NCBI GenBank assembly: GCA_047967505.1 | Contig: CM106541.1 | Length of the DNA stretch: 64,000 bases | Direction: 5' to 3' (one strand) | From: Dipteris shenzhenensis | Taxonomy: Eukaryota; Polypodiophyta; Polypodiopsida; Gleicheniales | Shown here: piece after piece, positions 25,101-37,982 of the stretch | Numbering within the stretch: position 1 is the stretch's first letter | How the letters are laid out: each line of letters starts with the position of its first letter | Notes under the pieces: generated by a model | Database searches by the model: none | What the model was told of the DNA's origin: nothing | What the model saw: only the letters and a program-made list of their open reading frames with translations | Made by a program: the position numbers and the translations under genes

Positions 25101-28100
25101 CCCCCCCGCCCCCTCACTTCGCCTCGTCCGCCTCACTCCCAGGCTCCACCTCCCGCTTTGTCCCCCCTTCTTGGGTGGCAGCCTGTTCCTCATCGGAAGC
25201 TTGCAGTTAGTCTTGGCGGTATGGCGGCCCCCTGCCCGGATCCGGAGGCCCAGTCGGACCCTCCCTCTCCAGATGCCTACCGCGTTATCCTGACAGAGCA
25301 ACAATCATCTCATGTTCAGGAGGTTGCCATTGACTTTGCTCGTACCTCTGTTTACGGTAGGGTCATTGGACACTCCCCCTCCAGGTCTGCCATCAGGGAC
25401 TGGCTCCAGTCCACTCTCCTGCTAGAGGATGGCCATATTGAGGAGGTGGCCCTTATGGGAAGGGGCATCTTCTGGCTCAAACTCTCCAGTGAGAAAGCTG
25501 CGAGCAACCTGATTGCCGGTTCCCCCACATTGGTGGACGGGAAGATCATCATGATAGTCCCGTGGTACCGTGGATTCAGCGCAGCAGATTTCGATGTTCG
25601 GTTCCGTATACCTCGCCACCCAGTGACACTAGTTTTTCCAGGGCTTACTGCTGAGTTGCGGCCGATTGTCAGGGACTTGGGCTCCCATTTTGGCTGGGTT
25701 ATGCACGACACCTTTGCCGACGCGGTGACCACGGCAGGAGCTCCCCGAGTCCGTGTGGCTGTGGCGGATCCTGCGACTCTCCCTGCAGTGATCGAGATTG
25801 TGACAGGTGCCGGCAGCATCACCCAGAGCATGATAGTCACCGGACAGCCAGGTCAGTGCCTGAGGTGCCACGGCTTTGGGCACTTGGCGGCTGCTTGTCC
25901 ACGCTTCGCCAGCTCGTCTCGACCCCCCCCGCCCCCGCCCCCTCCGCCCCCGCCCCCCCCCGGACAGCCACGTCAGGAGGAGCCGAGGCAGCCGGAGTCT
26001 GGTCCAGAGGTAGTGGGCGGTTGGACCGAGGTTAGAAGGAAAAGAGGAAAGAACAAGAAGATTTCGGATAAAGGCAAGGAGGCAGAGGTTACCCTTCCTG
26101 CAGCAGCACCCCAGAGACCTGACAAGCAGCCGCCCCAGGGACCTGGGAGAGCTTCTTCTTCGACGGCAGCCCGCCCTCCACAGCCTCAGATCCCCCTCTC
26201 TCCCGCTCCCCCGCCTTCTCCCCAGTTTCCCCCCCCTTCGCCCGACCCGCAGCTTCAGCCCCCGCCTCCTCTTCCTCAGTCTCCTCCTCCTCCCCCTCAT
26301 CCCCAGTTCCAGATGCATCCCCATCCCCCCCCCCCCCGTCCCCCTCGCCTCTCCTACAGAGTTAGCTGCACCGTCGGCTTTCCAGCTGAGTGCAGCCCCC
26401 GCTCCACCTCCTCCACCTTCTCCGCCAGTCGCCTCCGTGGAGTCCGAGTCGCCTATCCCTCAGTCTCCTCCCCCTCCCCCCCCGCTGGCAGGACACCCGG
26501 AGTCTACACCACCACTGGAGCAGGCTTCCCTTCCCGCTAGCCCCTCAGTGGCAAACTCAGCTGGGTCTCAGCTCCAGGAGAGAGAGCTTCCTCGAGACTT
26601 TTACAGATCTGGCCCCTGGGACTACCTGGATGTGGCCGACCTTGGGACCTTCCCGGCTTGTCTCGACATTAGTATCTTCCTGCTCCGCAAAGGGGCGGAT
26701 GGGAAGATTGTTGCCTTGGCTCCCAGGGATGGCCCTAGCTTCGCTTTCACGTTCCTCAGCGATGGCACTGAGACCTGGACAGACGACTCGGTTTGGGAGG
26801 CTCTCAGAGAGCAGACACACGCCCAGGTTTGCTCCTGGATAGGCCCGTCCGGTGGGCAGCTTCTCGAGACTCAGTGGTCCGAGGGCGATGTGCGCCTGCG
26901 GTGGCGTTGCGCCGCCAAACGCTTCCGACTGATTGTGATCCTCAGACCCCCCCTGTCATGGCCTCTCCCCCAGGACGTCAGAGCTTGGTCCCATCAGAAA
27001 CTCCGAACCTTCTACGGGATGACCACTTCAGAGATCTCGAGCTGGCTCGAGAAAGCTTTTGCTCATGGCATCAAAGGCCTCTCGCCATTGCTGAAGGTGT
27101 TGAAGAACAGGCAGGACGACCCCGTCTCCCCCTCCAAACCTTCTCATAAGCGGCAGCGCCTCCATTCCGATATGTCTGATTCTTCTTCGACTTCGACCGC
27201 GAGCAGACAGTTGTTCGCAGCCCCACATCCCTCTCCATGAGCCTACACCTCATATCCTGGAATGTGAACGGGTTTCACTCTTCTGGCACCCGTGGTCCCA
27301 GGAAGCTCATTTTGCGACAGGAACTTCAGCCTGCAGTGATTGGTCGATTGGATGTACTCTTGCTCCAGGAGCACAAGCTTTCTGCGGCTCATTCCCGTTG
27401 CTGCGGGAAGGTTCTCCCTGGACGTTCCTACACTTATTGGGAGCCCTCGATCGGCGCACAGGGGAGGAGTGGGGGTGTCTGTACCTCCGTGTGCGAGCAG
27501 TTAGCCCAGGGAGTTTTTGGTCACGGCACGTTGATCCCAGGCCAAGCCCTTTGGGTAGGCCTTGATTTGGAGGGATCCAAAATAGGAATCCTCAACATTT
27601 ATGCTCCCACAGACCTCCGATGCAGAGCCACCTTCTGGAGGACACTTACAGGGATTCTTCCAGACATGGATTCCTGGATTGTTGGAGGAGACTTCAACAA
27701 CCTGGAGACCATGGAGGACCAGCAGGGCAGAGGTCCGGAGTTCACAGGTATGGCTCAGGCAGAGCAGTCAGCTTGGGACTCTTTCATCTTCGCGACAGGA
27801 GGGAGGGACAGTTGGAGAGACCCGTCCTTCCGGCGTTGGCACGGGAGCCTGGACTTCTCTTGGGGCTTCCGCAGGGAAGGAGGCAGACTCCTAGAGAGGC
27901 TTGATAGATTTTATGTCAGTGATTGGGCCATCAGCAGAGGCGGCCAGGCGGGTATAGTTCCAGGGACGACACTCTCCGACCATGCGCCTGTGCTCCTATC
28001 ATTAGATTCGGCAGCCCAGACCCTCCCCCCCCGATCATGCAGGATTCCCGACTCCATCTTCTCGAGGGTGGACGTGCGCAGCAGCATTTGCAGTCTTTGG

Positions 28101-31100
28101 GACAGAGACTGGGGGGAGGGCGTGGATCTGGTAGACTCGGTCGCGCAGGCTCTGCAGGAGTCCAGCTAGATCTGCCAGCTCGCAGCCCTACAGGTTCGAC
28201 AGGATTGGTGGGGCAGAGAGAGAGCTCTTCGGAGGGACCTCGCCTCCATTCAGCGACTCCAGCAGGCTTCCCCGGGCTCGGAGGAGCTTCGGATCCAGGC
28301 CCTTCGAGCCAGAGCCCTCCTGGAGGAGACACTCCAGCGTCGCTCCGAGTTTTCCTATCACGCCTCTCTCTCCTTCTGGGCCCGGAAGGGTGACCGGATG
28401 TGCAGGGAGTTCTTCAGGACGCATGGCCAGAGAGCTGCAGGTGATCAACTTCGGAGTCTCAGGACAGCGGATGGTCACATCGTTACGGATCCGGGGGAGG
28501 TCCTGGGGTTGGCCACTGACTTCTACAGGACCCTCTTCCAGCAGGAGCCGCTCGCCCCTCGTGCTAGTCGTGCCCGTGAGGAGGTGTGGAGGCACATTCC
28601 ATCCCTGGTCCAGCCTAGCATGCAGGCGACGTTGGCGCCGTTCACCTCAGATGAGATGTTGGAAGCCTTGATGGCTATAGACGGACAGAAATGCCCAGGT
28701 GAGGATGGGCTATCCCGAGCATTCTTCACCTCCTTCTGGGACCAGATCCATCAGCCCCTCCTTGCAGCTCTGCAGGGGATTTTCAGCAGCGGTCAGATGC
28801 CAGAGAGCCTTTCCTCAGGACTGATTTGCCTCATCCCGAAGGGAGGAGATAGACAGGAGATCCGCCAGTGGCGTCCGATCACTCTCCTTACCACTGCCTA
28901 CAAAATCCTCGCCAAGATGATCAGTGCCAGAGTTCGGCCTCTACTCCCAGACCTCGTCCATGACACTCAGACAGGCTTTGTCCAGGATCGCAATATCCTG
29001 GATAATGTCTTCACCTTTTCAGAGGCGGCGGAGTGGGCTCAGCACAGCGGATCACACCTTGCCATTCTACTTCTCGACTTCGAGAAGGCCTACGATCGCG
29101 TGGACTGGTCCTTTTTGGAGGGGACTTTGGAGCGGCTAGGTTTCCCGACAGGTTGGATTCAGGGTATCTCAGCTTTGTACAGGACAGCGTCTAGCAGAGT
29201 CATCATTGGAGGCAGGATGAGTGAGCGCTTTAGCTTGGAGAGATCAGTACGTCAGGGCTGCCCCCTGGCTCCTTACCTGTTTCTCTTCTTCGCCGAGGCC
29301 ATGACTTACTACCTTCGGGCGAGGTCCACAGGGCTCAAGGGTGTTCGCCTTCCACTCCGGGAGGACACGGAGCTTTTGGACTCGGAATACGCAGATGATA
29401 CAACCCTTTATGTCCAGGACGATGAGAGGATGCTAGAGAGGATGCGGATGGCCCTGGAGGTTTTCTGCTCGGCCGCTGGTGCGAAAATCAACTGGAACAA
29501 ATCAGTTGGTTTTCTCACAGACCCGGGGGCGTGTTCTCAGTGGGGGCGATTTCTGGGTTTCAGATGGATTCCACGTGGACAGACAGCTAGATACCTTGGC
29601 TTCCAGGTTGGCCTAGACATCACGCCAGCTCAGCAGTTTCTCCCGGTGCTAGACTCCATCCGACGGAAGCTGGCTTTCTAGAGCACTGCTAAGCTCTCCC
29701 TTGCAGGTCGTGCCTTGGTAGTTAACCAGGTCCTTCTAGCCACGGCTTGGTATGTGGCTTCCTGCTGGTGCTTCTCGAGATCCAGCGTGGCACAGCTCAG
29801 GAGATTGGTTCGGAACTTCCTTTGGTCTGGGGAGGATGGTCATAGAGATACCAGAGCCAGGGTTGCTTGGCAGACAGTCATTCTTCCGCAGGCTAAGGGT
29901 GGCCTGGGGGTCATTGATCCAGAGCTTCAGAGTCAGGCCTTGTTAGGCAAGCTTGTCATTCGCGGTTTGACCCCAGGGGGGCAGACGTGGAAGATGTTAC
30001 TTCAGCAGGGAGTCGGCTCTTGTGTCCCTCGCCGAGGTGGAGAGTGGCTACCGTCCCTCAGGTGGATCTTCACCTCCGCCCCGCTCACTCAGCCCCGCTC
30101 CCCACTCGTTCGTAGCCTCCTCATGGTTTGGAGGCGGCTCCGCCTCAGTCTCATTCAGTCCCCTCCCAGCTGTCAGGAGGAGATCAATCGTCAGCCGCTT
30201 ATCTGGAACGGTCAGGTCAAAGATGCCGAGGGCCTTCAGTTGGGGGAGAGATCACATATTAGGTGGGACGGCTGGATGAGGGGGCCAGCCCGATCCCTTC
30301 GTGTGTGGAGGGATACGTACAGTCATCTGGAGATGACTGATCTTGCAGACGCAGCTGGAGGTGCACGTGGAGCCCAGGCGAGACGCACGGAGATCGACGG
30401 TGCGATCCCAGCTGCTTGGTTGGTTCCACCTGAGCCTCAGATCCTCATGCCTGGTGACACCCGCTGGCTAGGACAGTTCACCCCCCGTGGCATTCCACTG
30501 GTGATCGCAGGACGTATGGATGACTCCTCTATCTCCTTCTTCGCGGTCTCTGGGGATGGACGACTCAGGAGAGAGGGTGCGCTCATCGACCCCCTACTCC
30601 CGTGGCAGAGGGTTCGGGTCGTAGGCCTCTTGGGGAAGGTTTGGAGTACCGACCCTAGCATCGAGCAGGACCAGGTGCAGCTTTGGCGTCTTTGGCTCTG
30701 GGAGGGGCGGGCCTTGTCAGAGCTTGATTGGGACCCAGGAGAGTGGTGGTGGCCAGAGATTGTGACAGGACAGGGGCCGACCTCCTTCTTCGCCTACAGT
30801 ACGACTCTGGGCAGGCGAGTTCTCGGGAGGATGCAGAGCCGCCCCCCCACCCAGCGACCCAGCTGGTACGCACAGGGTATTTCCAGGTTCTTTTTGCAGG
30901 CATTCTGGAAGGCCTTGTGGGAGAGCTGGCGGCCGCGGAAAATCTCATACTTCCTGTGGCTTCTTGCCCACAAAGGTCTTGGGAGCTGGTTGAGGCAGAT
31001 AGGCTAGGACGGATGTTGCCAGATTTGCCATGCGGATGAGGAGACACCAAAACACTGCCTGTGGAGCTGCACTCGCGCCCAGGAAGTGTGGAGGTGGACT

Positions 31101-33383
31101 TTTGGGATCCTTGCTCGCGCAGCACCAGAGCTAGGATTGATCACTTGGGGCGCGTTCTGTTGGTGCAGCACCGCACCTGGTCTTCATCACTTATTCGAGG
31201 CATGCCAGCAGGACCCCACTTTCCTTATTACACAGGGGACGTGGGGACCGCTCGAGGGTATCCCACAGCACCTAGCAGAGGCTGATACAGGAGTTCGGGA
31301 GAGGCAGCCAGTCTGGGAGATTATTTGCAGCATCACAGGGTGGCACATCTGGACCTCGCGCTGCGCGCAGATCCTAGGTGGCACCTCCTTATCGACTGCC
31401 CAGATCATGGCGGAGATTTGGAGTGAGATTATTCATACCCTCAGAGGCCAGTGGGACCAGATTCAGGGAGACTCCCGGGCCGGTCAGGAGAAGCGGAGAC
31501 GCTTCCTCCGGGCTTGGGACACACAGGGCCTCTTCTTCGAGCAGACTACGCAGGGCCTTCGGTGGCATTACTCACCACCCCGATGGCTGTTCATTCATAC
31601 TCGTCTTATCCCTCCGTGAGAGGATGGTTTATTTTGCTACCTTTTAGGGCTGTGTCCGATTTGTGAACGCGGCCGTCAGCTATAAGCTAACCTCTTGTAT
31701 CTTGTTCTCGAAGTAATATAATTAGCACTGTTTTTTCCGGAAAAAAAAAATAAATGAGGCTCAACCTATACCCATCAACTGTCGGCAATGTGCAAACCGC
31801 TCTGCAGGCAAGCCTTTTGTCAACAGATCTGCTGGATTATCATCTGTGTGAATCTTGACAAGCTGAATCAGCTTATCATCTATCACCTCCCTGATGAAGT
31901 GATACTTCAGAAGGGGAATGTAACGTGTGGACTTGAAGATTGCTAAACCCTCTCATCTTTTTCCATGAAAAGACTTCTATGTAGTATGATAGAAACGGCC
32001 AAGAAAAAAGAAGTCAAGGCACAAATACATCAAGTAGAGCTTGAGAAACAAGTAGTAAGTACCAATGACAACGTCTATGATATCTATGATAAACAATAAC
32101 AACTTGAGTATGGTATGTTGAATATCATACTAATGCCTCACATTGACTCAAGCATCTTTGATATGGCTAAATATAGAGTGATGACTTCCCAATTCTATAG
32201 ATTTGCAAAAGAGAGTGCATTTAGCTCTCAATGTAGTAATTTAATCGTATTACTTCTCAGAAAGGGCTATAATACAAGAAAAGTAACGAAGAAGCTATGC
32301 TCTGTCCTACATGTTAGTCATTGTATCTTGATAATTTTGGCTTTAGGTATGTTCAATATCCTTGAAAGTAGAATCAAAATCCAAAGCGGAGAGCTTCATA
32401 GTCCATTTCCTTTTTAGTTCTTAAGTGCGTTCTATTTTTGGAGATTATCTACTCTTAGAAGATACCTGTATGTACGCATGAATGTTTGCAAAAAAGCTTT
32501 TCCTCGCCCGTCCTTGTTTAATTATTTAAAATAAACAAATAAAAAAAGAACTGGTGCTCCATTTGTTTCTTTCTTCTTCTTCCTCTTCTTCTTCTTGTGG
32601 GGTCAGGTTATGTTGCGGTGGAAATGTAACCTAAGCAGAGGGGATTCCTAGGGAGCATCGCTTATGCATATTGTTCGACTGTCAGGAGGTTGAGTCGGAG
32701 GAGCATTTTATTTTCATGTGCCCAATGTACTATGAGATCCGAGGTCGCTACCACTGCCTCTTCAGAGACGGCTCTGGGCTCATTTCCAGATTCCTCGCCT
32801 ACCCAAATCACAGATACCCAATTCACGAGGGAGTCCGACATAGAGAGTACCGAGGCTTGGCCACATCATCAAACACCTCTCAGAGCAGGATCACAGAGTT
32901 CTTCCCATCGAGTGACATTGATTGTCCAATCTCTAGCCGCAGACGTGACAGAGACCCCGACTTGACGATTGCAGCACGACACACAAGACATCGAGGGGAC
33001 ACACAGATCACTCTGGGGGACCTCCCATCATTGTTTAGACCCAAGATATGTCCTACGAGAGTCACGGTGGCTCTGGTCTTGCGTCGAGCCTCGTCCAGGA
33101 GACCGACACGCATGGCACCCCTTAACGGGCACTAGCGTCCCATCACCGGCTATGCACCAGCCAGGGCAACATGACATACGGAGGATTCCGCTCCGCTCCA
33201 GTCCTTTTCTTTTCATTGTTACATCCAGATGTATTTGATTATGTATGATCAGACTTAGGATTCAGCACGGGTGATGATGCTCGTTTCAGTAGCTCCACCC
33301 TTACTGTGATTTGTATCAGGTTTTCTTTCAGTCTCATAGACCCATCGGTCTTCCGAAGACTCTAACAAAATTTCTTTCTTTCT

Positions 33384-33432
<49 letters not shown>

Positions 33433-36400
33433 GACCATGAATGAAATGGCTCAGAAAATACTCTCTATAGGGAAGGGATATGCCAAAGTAATCAACATGG
33501 AGCAAAGAATGCACAGCAAAATAGAATAAGGTTATGCTAAGGTTCACAACATGGAGCAACAATTGGAATTCCAAGACTTGGTTACAACTCAGCTCCAATC
33601 AGTGAAACAGGAAACTACAGCAACATTGGATACTAAAGTCAACACATGGGATGTATATGAAGAAGTACAATTCCAGGAAAAGAGGGTGGCTAATGAACGA
33701 CTCATACACATAGGGGGGCTACCAGAGGGCTGGTTTGAAGGAAGTCAAAAGGAAAAGCTGGAAAATATCATGGAAAGAACCCCACAATAGAGTGGGATAC
33801 TGAAGATGTAATAGCTGTCTTACAGGAGGGTACACAAGCCAAAGTATGCTTCCAGAACAAGATGAAAAGAAGCAAGATTCTCAAGCAAACCAATAAGTTG
33901 AAAGGTACTAAAACATGGATAGCGGAGGACCTCACCCCAACTCAGCTCAAACTGAAGACTACTGAATTGATTAAAGTGAAGGATGCTCGAAAGGAAGGAA
34001 AATGGGCTGTTTACAGAGATGGAAAAGCACTAATCAGAGAGTTTAAATCCAAACCTCAAGACTCTCATTCTTAAACTAATGTAATGCAGGCCGATCGTTT
34101 TTTGTAGTAGACCATAGTTAACCTATAATAACTTTGTGAGTGATATACACACTCCCATGAGATTCTCAGTCTATAACTGATGTTTGGTGTTTACCTTTTT
34201 GGTGCACGTTTTGTGCCATAGGCCCGTGAGGCCTCCCGAGGACGTTAATATATCTTTATTACTTTCTTTCTCTCTCCTCGGACATGTAGTAGTTCTCTTT
34301 TCTTGATGTGTACCTTTGTCTCATAGGCCCATGAGGCCTTTTGCAGATCTCTCTCTCTCTCCCCCCCTCTCTCTCTCTCCCCCCCCCTCTCTCTCTCTCT
34401 CTCTCACTCTCCCCACATTTCTTATTCTGATATCTGTTTTGTTTCTTCTTTTTTGTGATCAATTTTTTTGTTGTTTGGTCAAGATTTCAAAGCTTAGTAA
34501 GCACTATGTTTACCAAAGAGATTCTGGAATCAGATGACAGCTTACCTTTTATTTTTATTTGTTTTTTTTTTTCCCTCATTTACTCATAAAGTCCCTTCTT
34601 TGCTTTGTTTTTTCACTTGTTCTATAAAAATTTTTTGTTATTTAAAAGCTTAGTAAGCACTGGGTTTACCCAATAGATTATGGAATCTTTCCAAACCTAG
34701 ATGGCAGCTTACCTTCTATTTTGATTTTATTTTTATATATTTCTTTTTCTTTTTCTCATTCACTCATAAATCATGATTCATCTCCATGGCGAGGGAGTAA
34801 TCGTCCGGAATATTGAGGTAGTGCCATGGCCCAAGCCTCCATAACTACTGCGAAGGGGCTATCCAGGATGGCACTTCAGTTTTGGTAGCTGTGAGAAAGG
34901 TGAGTCTGCCTCTCTCGGCTCCGTGGAAGCAGCATCCTGAACCGAGAAGGGGCTGGGCTAAGACTAAGAGGAAGAGGCCGAAGCTCTGGCCAGCCGGGTG
35001 GCCTAGGCATAGAGAGGTGCTGGGTCACTAGGGAGGCTGAGTGGGAGGGGCGGTGAAGGAGAGTTTGTGATAGGGAAAAGGTGGGGGCGGGGGGACTGAG
35101 GGTGTAGGGAGGGGGAGGGAGACGAAAGGGGCAGAGGGCAGGGTGATCATCGATTGTGCTGTGGCGGCAGCGGGGGGCGGGTTGGGGGACAAGGAGGCAT
35201 GAATGGGCAAATGGGTGGGTGCAGCGGGCAGTGGAGAGGGAGCGGAGGGAGGCGAGGGGGGAGCTGCCTGGTGGTGGAGTGTATGGGAGCGACAAGGGGT
35301 AGGTAAAAGAGGCTCTCCCCCCAGGGGGCTCTCACTGCTAAAGGAGATAAATTAAAATTAAAATAAAAATGAAAGAACAAAGGAAAGAAGGGAGTTGGTA
35401 AGTGACTTACTCCCTCGCCATAAAGATGTCAATCATGATCATGCAGCCCTGAAAGGGGCCCCTTCCATCATTTCTGAGGTTTCAACTTTGCATCCACCGG
35501 AGGAGGAGAAGTGCCCCCCCTTCTCTTGATCTTATGATGTAGGAGAAGATGACCTTTCAGCTGGCTTCTTGCGAGAGAGGCGTGGCTCGTCGGCCCTGCA
35601 GTAGCTGTGATTTATTTAGGGCCAAAGGTTCAGCTTAAGCAGGCCACACACTGGTCATTAGACCAATACACCAACTTGCTTATCCAGAGAAAGGTATAGT
35701 CTTCTTGTCCTCTCTCATTGTATTTCTACAATTATTTTGGGGAGTTTGTCAGGGCCAATGGCTGGATGAAGGGTTGTTTACAGGCCTGGTAAAGGGGCTG
35801 GTCAGGGCTGGTCAGGGCCTGGTAAAGGACACGTTTGGGCCAGGTAAGCAAGGGATTGGAGCCAGCGTTGGCCAACCAACCACCCTACCGATAGGTCGGG
35901 TTAGACTGACCAACCCACCAGGGCCAGTCGGGTCAGTCAACCTGACTGAACAGACCGACCAGCAGGGGTAACACCCCCCTATAAAATGGGCACTCCTGGC
36001 CCTTTTATTTCATAGTTTTAGGTGCAGTTTCTGGCCTATTTTGGGCGTTCTGAGGTGCACTTCTAACTCAGATTTCAATCATCCAGAGGCACAGCTCAGC
36101 CCTAGGGTTGTGTTCATTCATTGGAGGTTTTCTCAGCAATAACACGCAGAGTTTTCCCTAAACATCTCTTGCAATTCTAGCGTAGTAATCTTGTCTCTCT
36201 AGTTGTGATTATCTGTTCACATAGTTGACTCTGACATGCCCGCCCCCCTCCCCCCCCCCCCCCTCTTCTCTCCTTAGCTTCACCTTTAGTGTGACTTGCT
36301 CGTTGACAGGTTTCGTCAACGTGAAGCCGGTTTTCCTTCTCCCTTTGCCTATCGGCCCCTAGGCTACTGACATTAGAGGGCAGTGCCACTCCCGTCAACA

Positions 36401-37931
36401 CATTAGAAGGGGTTCTTGGAGTGCTTCACCCCGGGTTTTTGGGAGTCAATTCCAGCAGCAGTGATGCCTTGCTCCTTCATGTCTGTTATTTGGTGGTGCC
36501 TCTTGTACCACAATAGTATTTGACATTCTCTTCTCCCGCCAAACAGCTGTGATGGTTTAAACACCCTTCTGGTGTGTGTGCTCATGTGGGAGGAAAGCAT
36601 GTTGAACCTGTGCTGCTAGGGGGGAAAGCCAAGTCCCCTATTTTGCAAGTGTTTGTGGCAAGGCATCATGCTTCTCAGCTTTCTTTCAAAAGCAAGATTT
36701 TGAGTGGTTTTCCATGGGATTTCAGAGGTTTTGGATCGAGTGTTTCTCTCTGCCTCTATGTTTTTGTGGTCTTTGTGGAGGTTTTGGGATGGAGATTACT
36801 CTCCCACCTCCGTTGTAAATCAGGGAACTTTTGGAATATTATGTTGAAAATTGTAATTGATGAAAAATAGTCGATGGTCAAAGAAGAAGAGCTGGTTGTA
36901 ACATTGCAAATAACGTTTCACATGACTTACAAGTTGTGGTGAGCACTGTTTTGTCTTTTGCATTTTCACAGAGGAGCTTGCATTATCAAAAAATTGGCAA
37001 GCTCCTCTGTGAAAAGATTGTTATTTCTTTTAAAAGATCAAGAATTCTTAACCTGTAAAAATTGTGCTTTTGTGGCAAGAATTGCTATTAAAGTTAAGAG
37101 GATCCAAAGCTGAAGAAGTTGCATTGTTTGCAGCACAAGGGGGGATGCTTTGTTTTCTACATGCTACTGAGTTTTAAGCACTGTTTGAAAATTTGATGTA
37201 TTGCAGGTTCATTTATCAGCTATGGCAGATGAAAGCTTGACAATCAAAGCAAATCAAAACGTAGGTGAGGTAACTGTTGTGTACAAAAAAGAGGAAGCTG
37301 GTATGGATATGGTGATTCGACTGCCAAAGTGTTATCCTCTTCGGCCTGTTGAGGTTGACTGTACAAGGCGCTTAGGAATCAGTGAGACAAGATTGCGTAA
37401 ATGGCTGCTTTCAATGGCTTCTTTCCTTCGGAATCAGGTACCCTTATAGTCAATTGAACTGCATCTTTTTGAAGAGAATATCTTTGCAGATTATGACAAC
37501 CCCCTTTCTTTTTTCCAAAAATGAGGGAATTACAAGTAAATCTTGTAGGATGGCAGGTCTTCCTAAATTTTCCCAAAATACAAAGGAAATATTGCTTCTT
37601 TGGAATATAGGTTCTAATTTCTTTGACTAAGAGTTTCAGATCCATCATTGCATCCAATTGTTTTTCCTGTTTTTATTTTAATTGCCCCATGTACGGGGAA
37701 TCACTGTCCCTGCAGACCACTGGCATTGGGATGGGATATGATGAGAAGAACATCCAATCCATGTTTTACTCTTGAGATTTCTGAGGCATTCCCAAAAATT
37801 GTGCCTTGGGTCCTCTATGACCATTTGGGAGAAGGGGTGATTGTTGGGATTTTTGCCAAAAGCCCTTTGTTTTGACTATAGATTGTCATCTTTGCATCAT
37901 CAAGTTTGACAAAGTTAACAAATAAGGTTGG

Positions 37932-37982
<51 letters not shown>

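Larger units (their letters stand above)
24505..31745 (+). mobile_element. Near-complete L1-type LINE, 7.2 kb, with target-site duplication
   Basis: Inserted into the second Copia unit. AAAAATAAATGAGGC is present at 24490-24504 and again at 31746-31760, where it merges with the poly(A). Order: a C-rich 5' leader, ORF1 (25221-27240), ORF2 (27237-31619), a short 3' UTR and an A tract (about 31741-31750). ORF1 has one frameshift and ORF2 three in-frame stops, so it is probably inactive. Full length and a clean duplication point to recent insertion. Confidence 0.9.

Noticed and set aside
24467-25304. Gly/Arg/Ala-rich minus-strand frames
   Set aside because: Produced by the C-rich LINE leader; low-complexity, not a protein family.
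25629-26324. 231-codon Arg-rich minus frame
   Set aside because: Antisense to LINE ORF1 and its proline-rich linker.
34876-35380. Pro/Ser-rich minus frames
   Set aside because: Composition of a G-rich tract; three overlapping frames are all open, a sign of low complexity.
35705-35971. Gly-rich 88-codon forward frame
   Set aside because: Derived from GGTCAGGGCTGGTC-type short repeats; no homology recognised.
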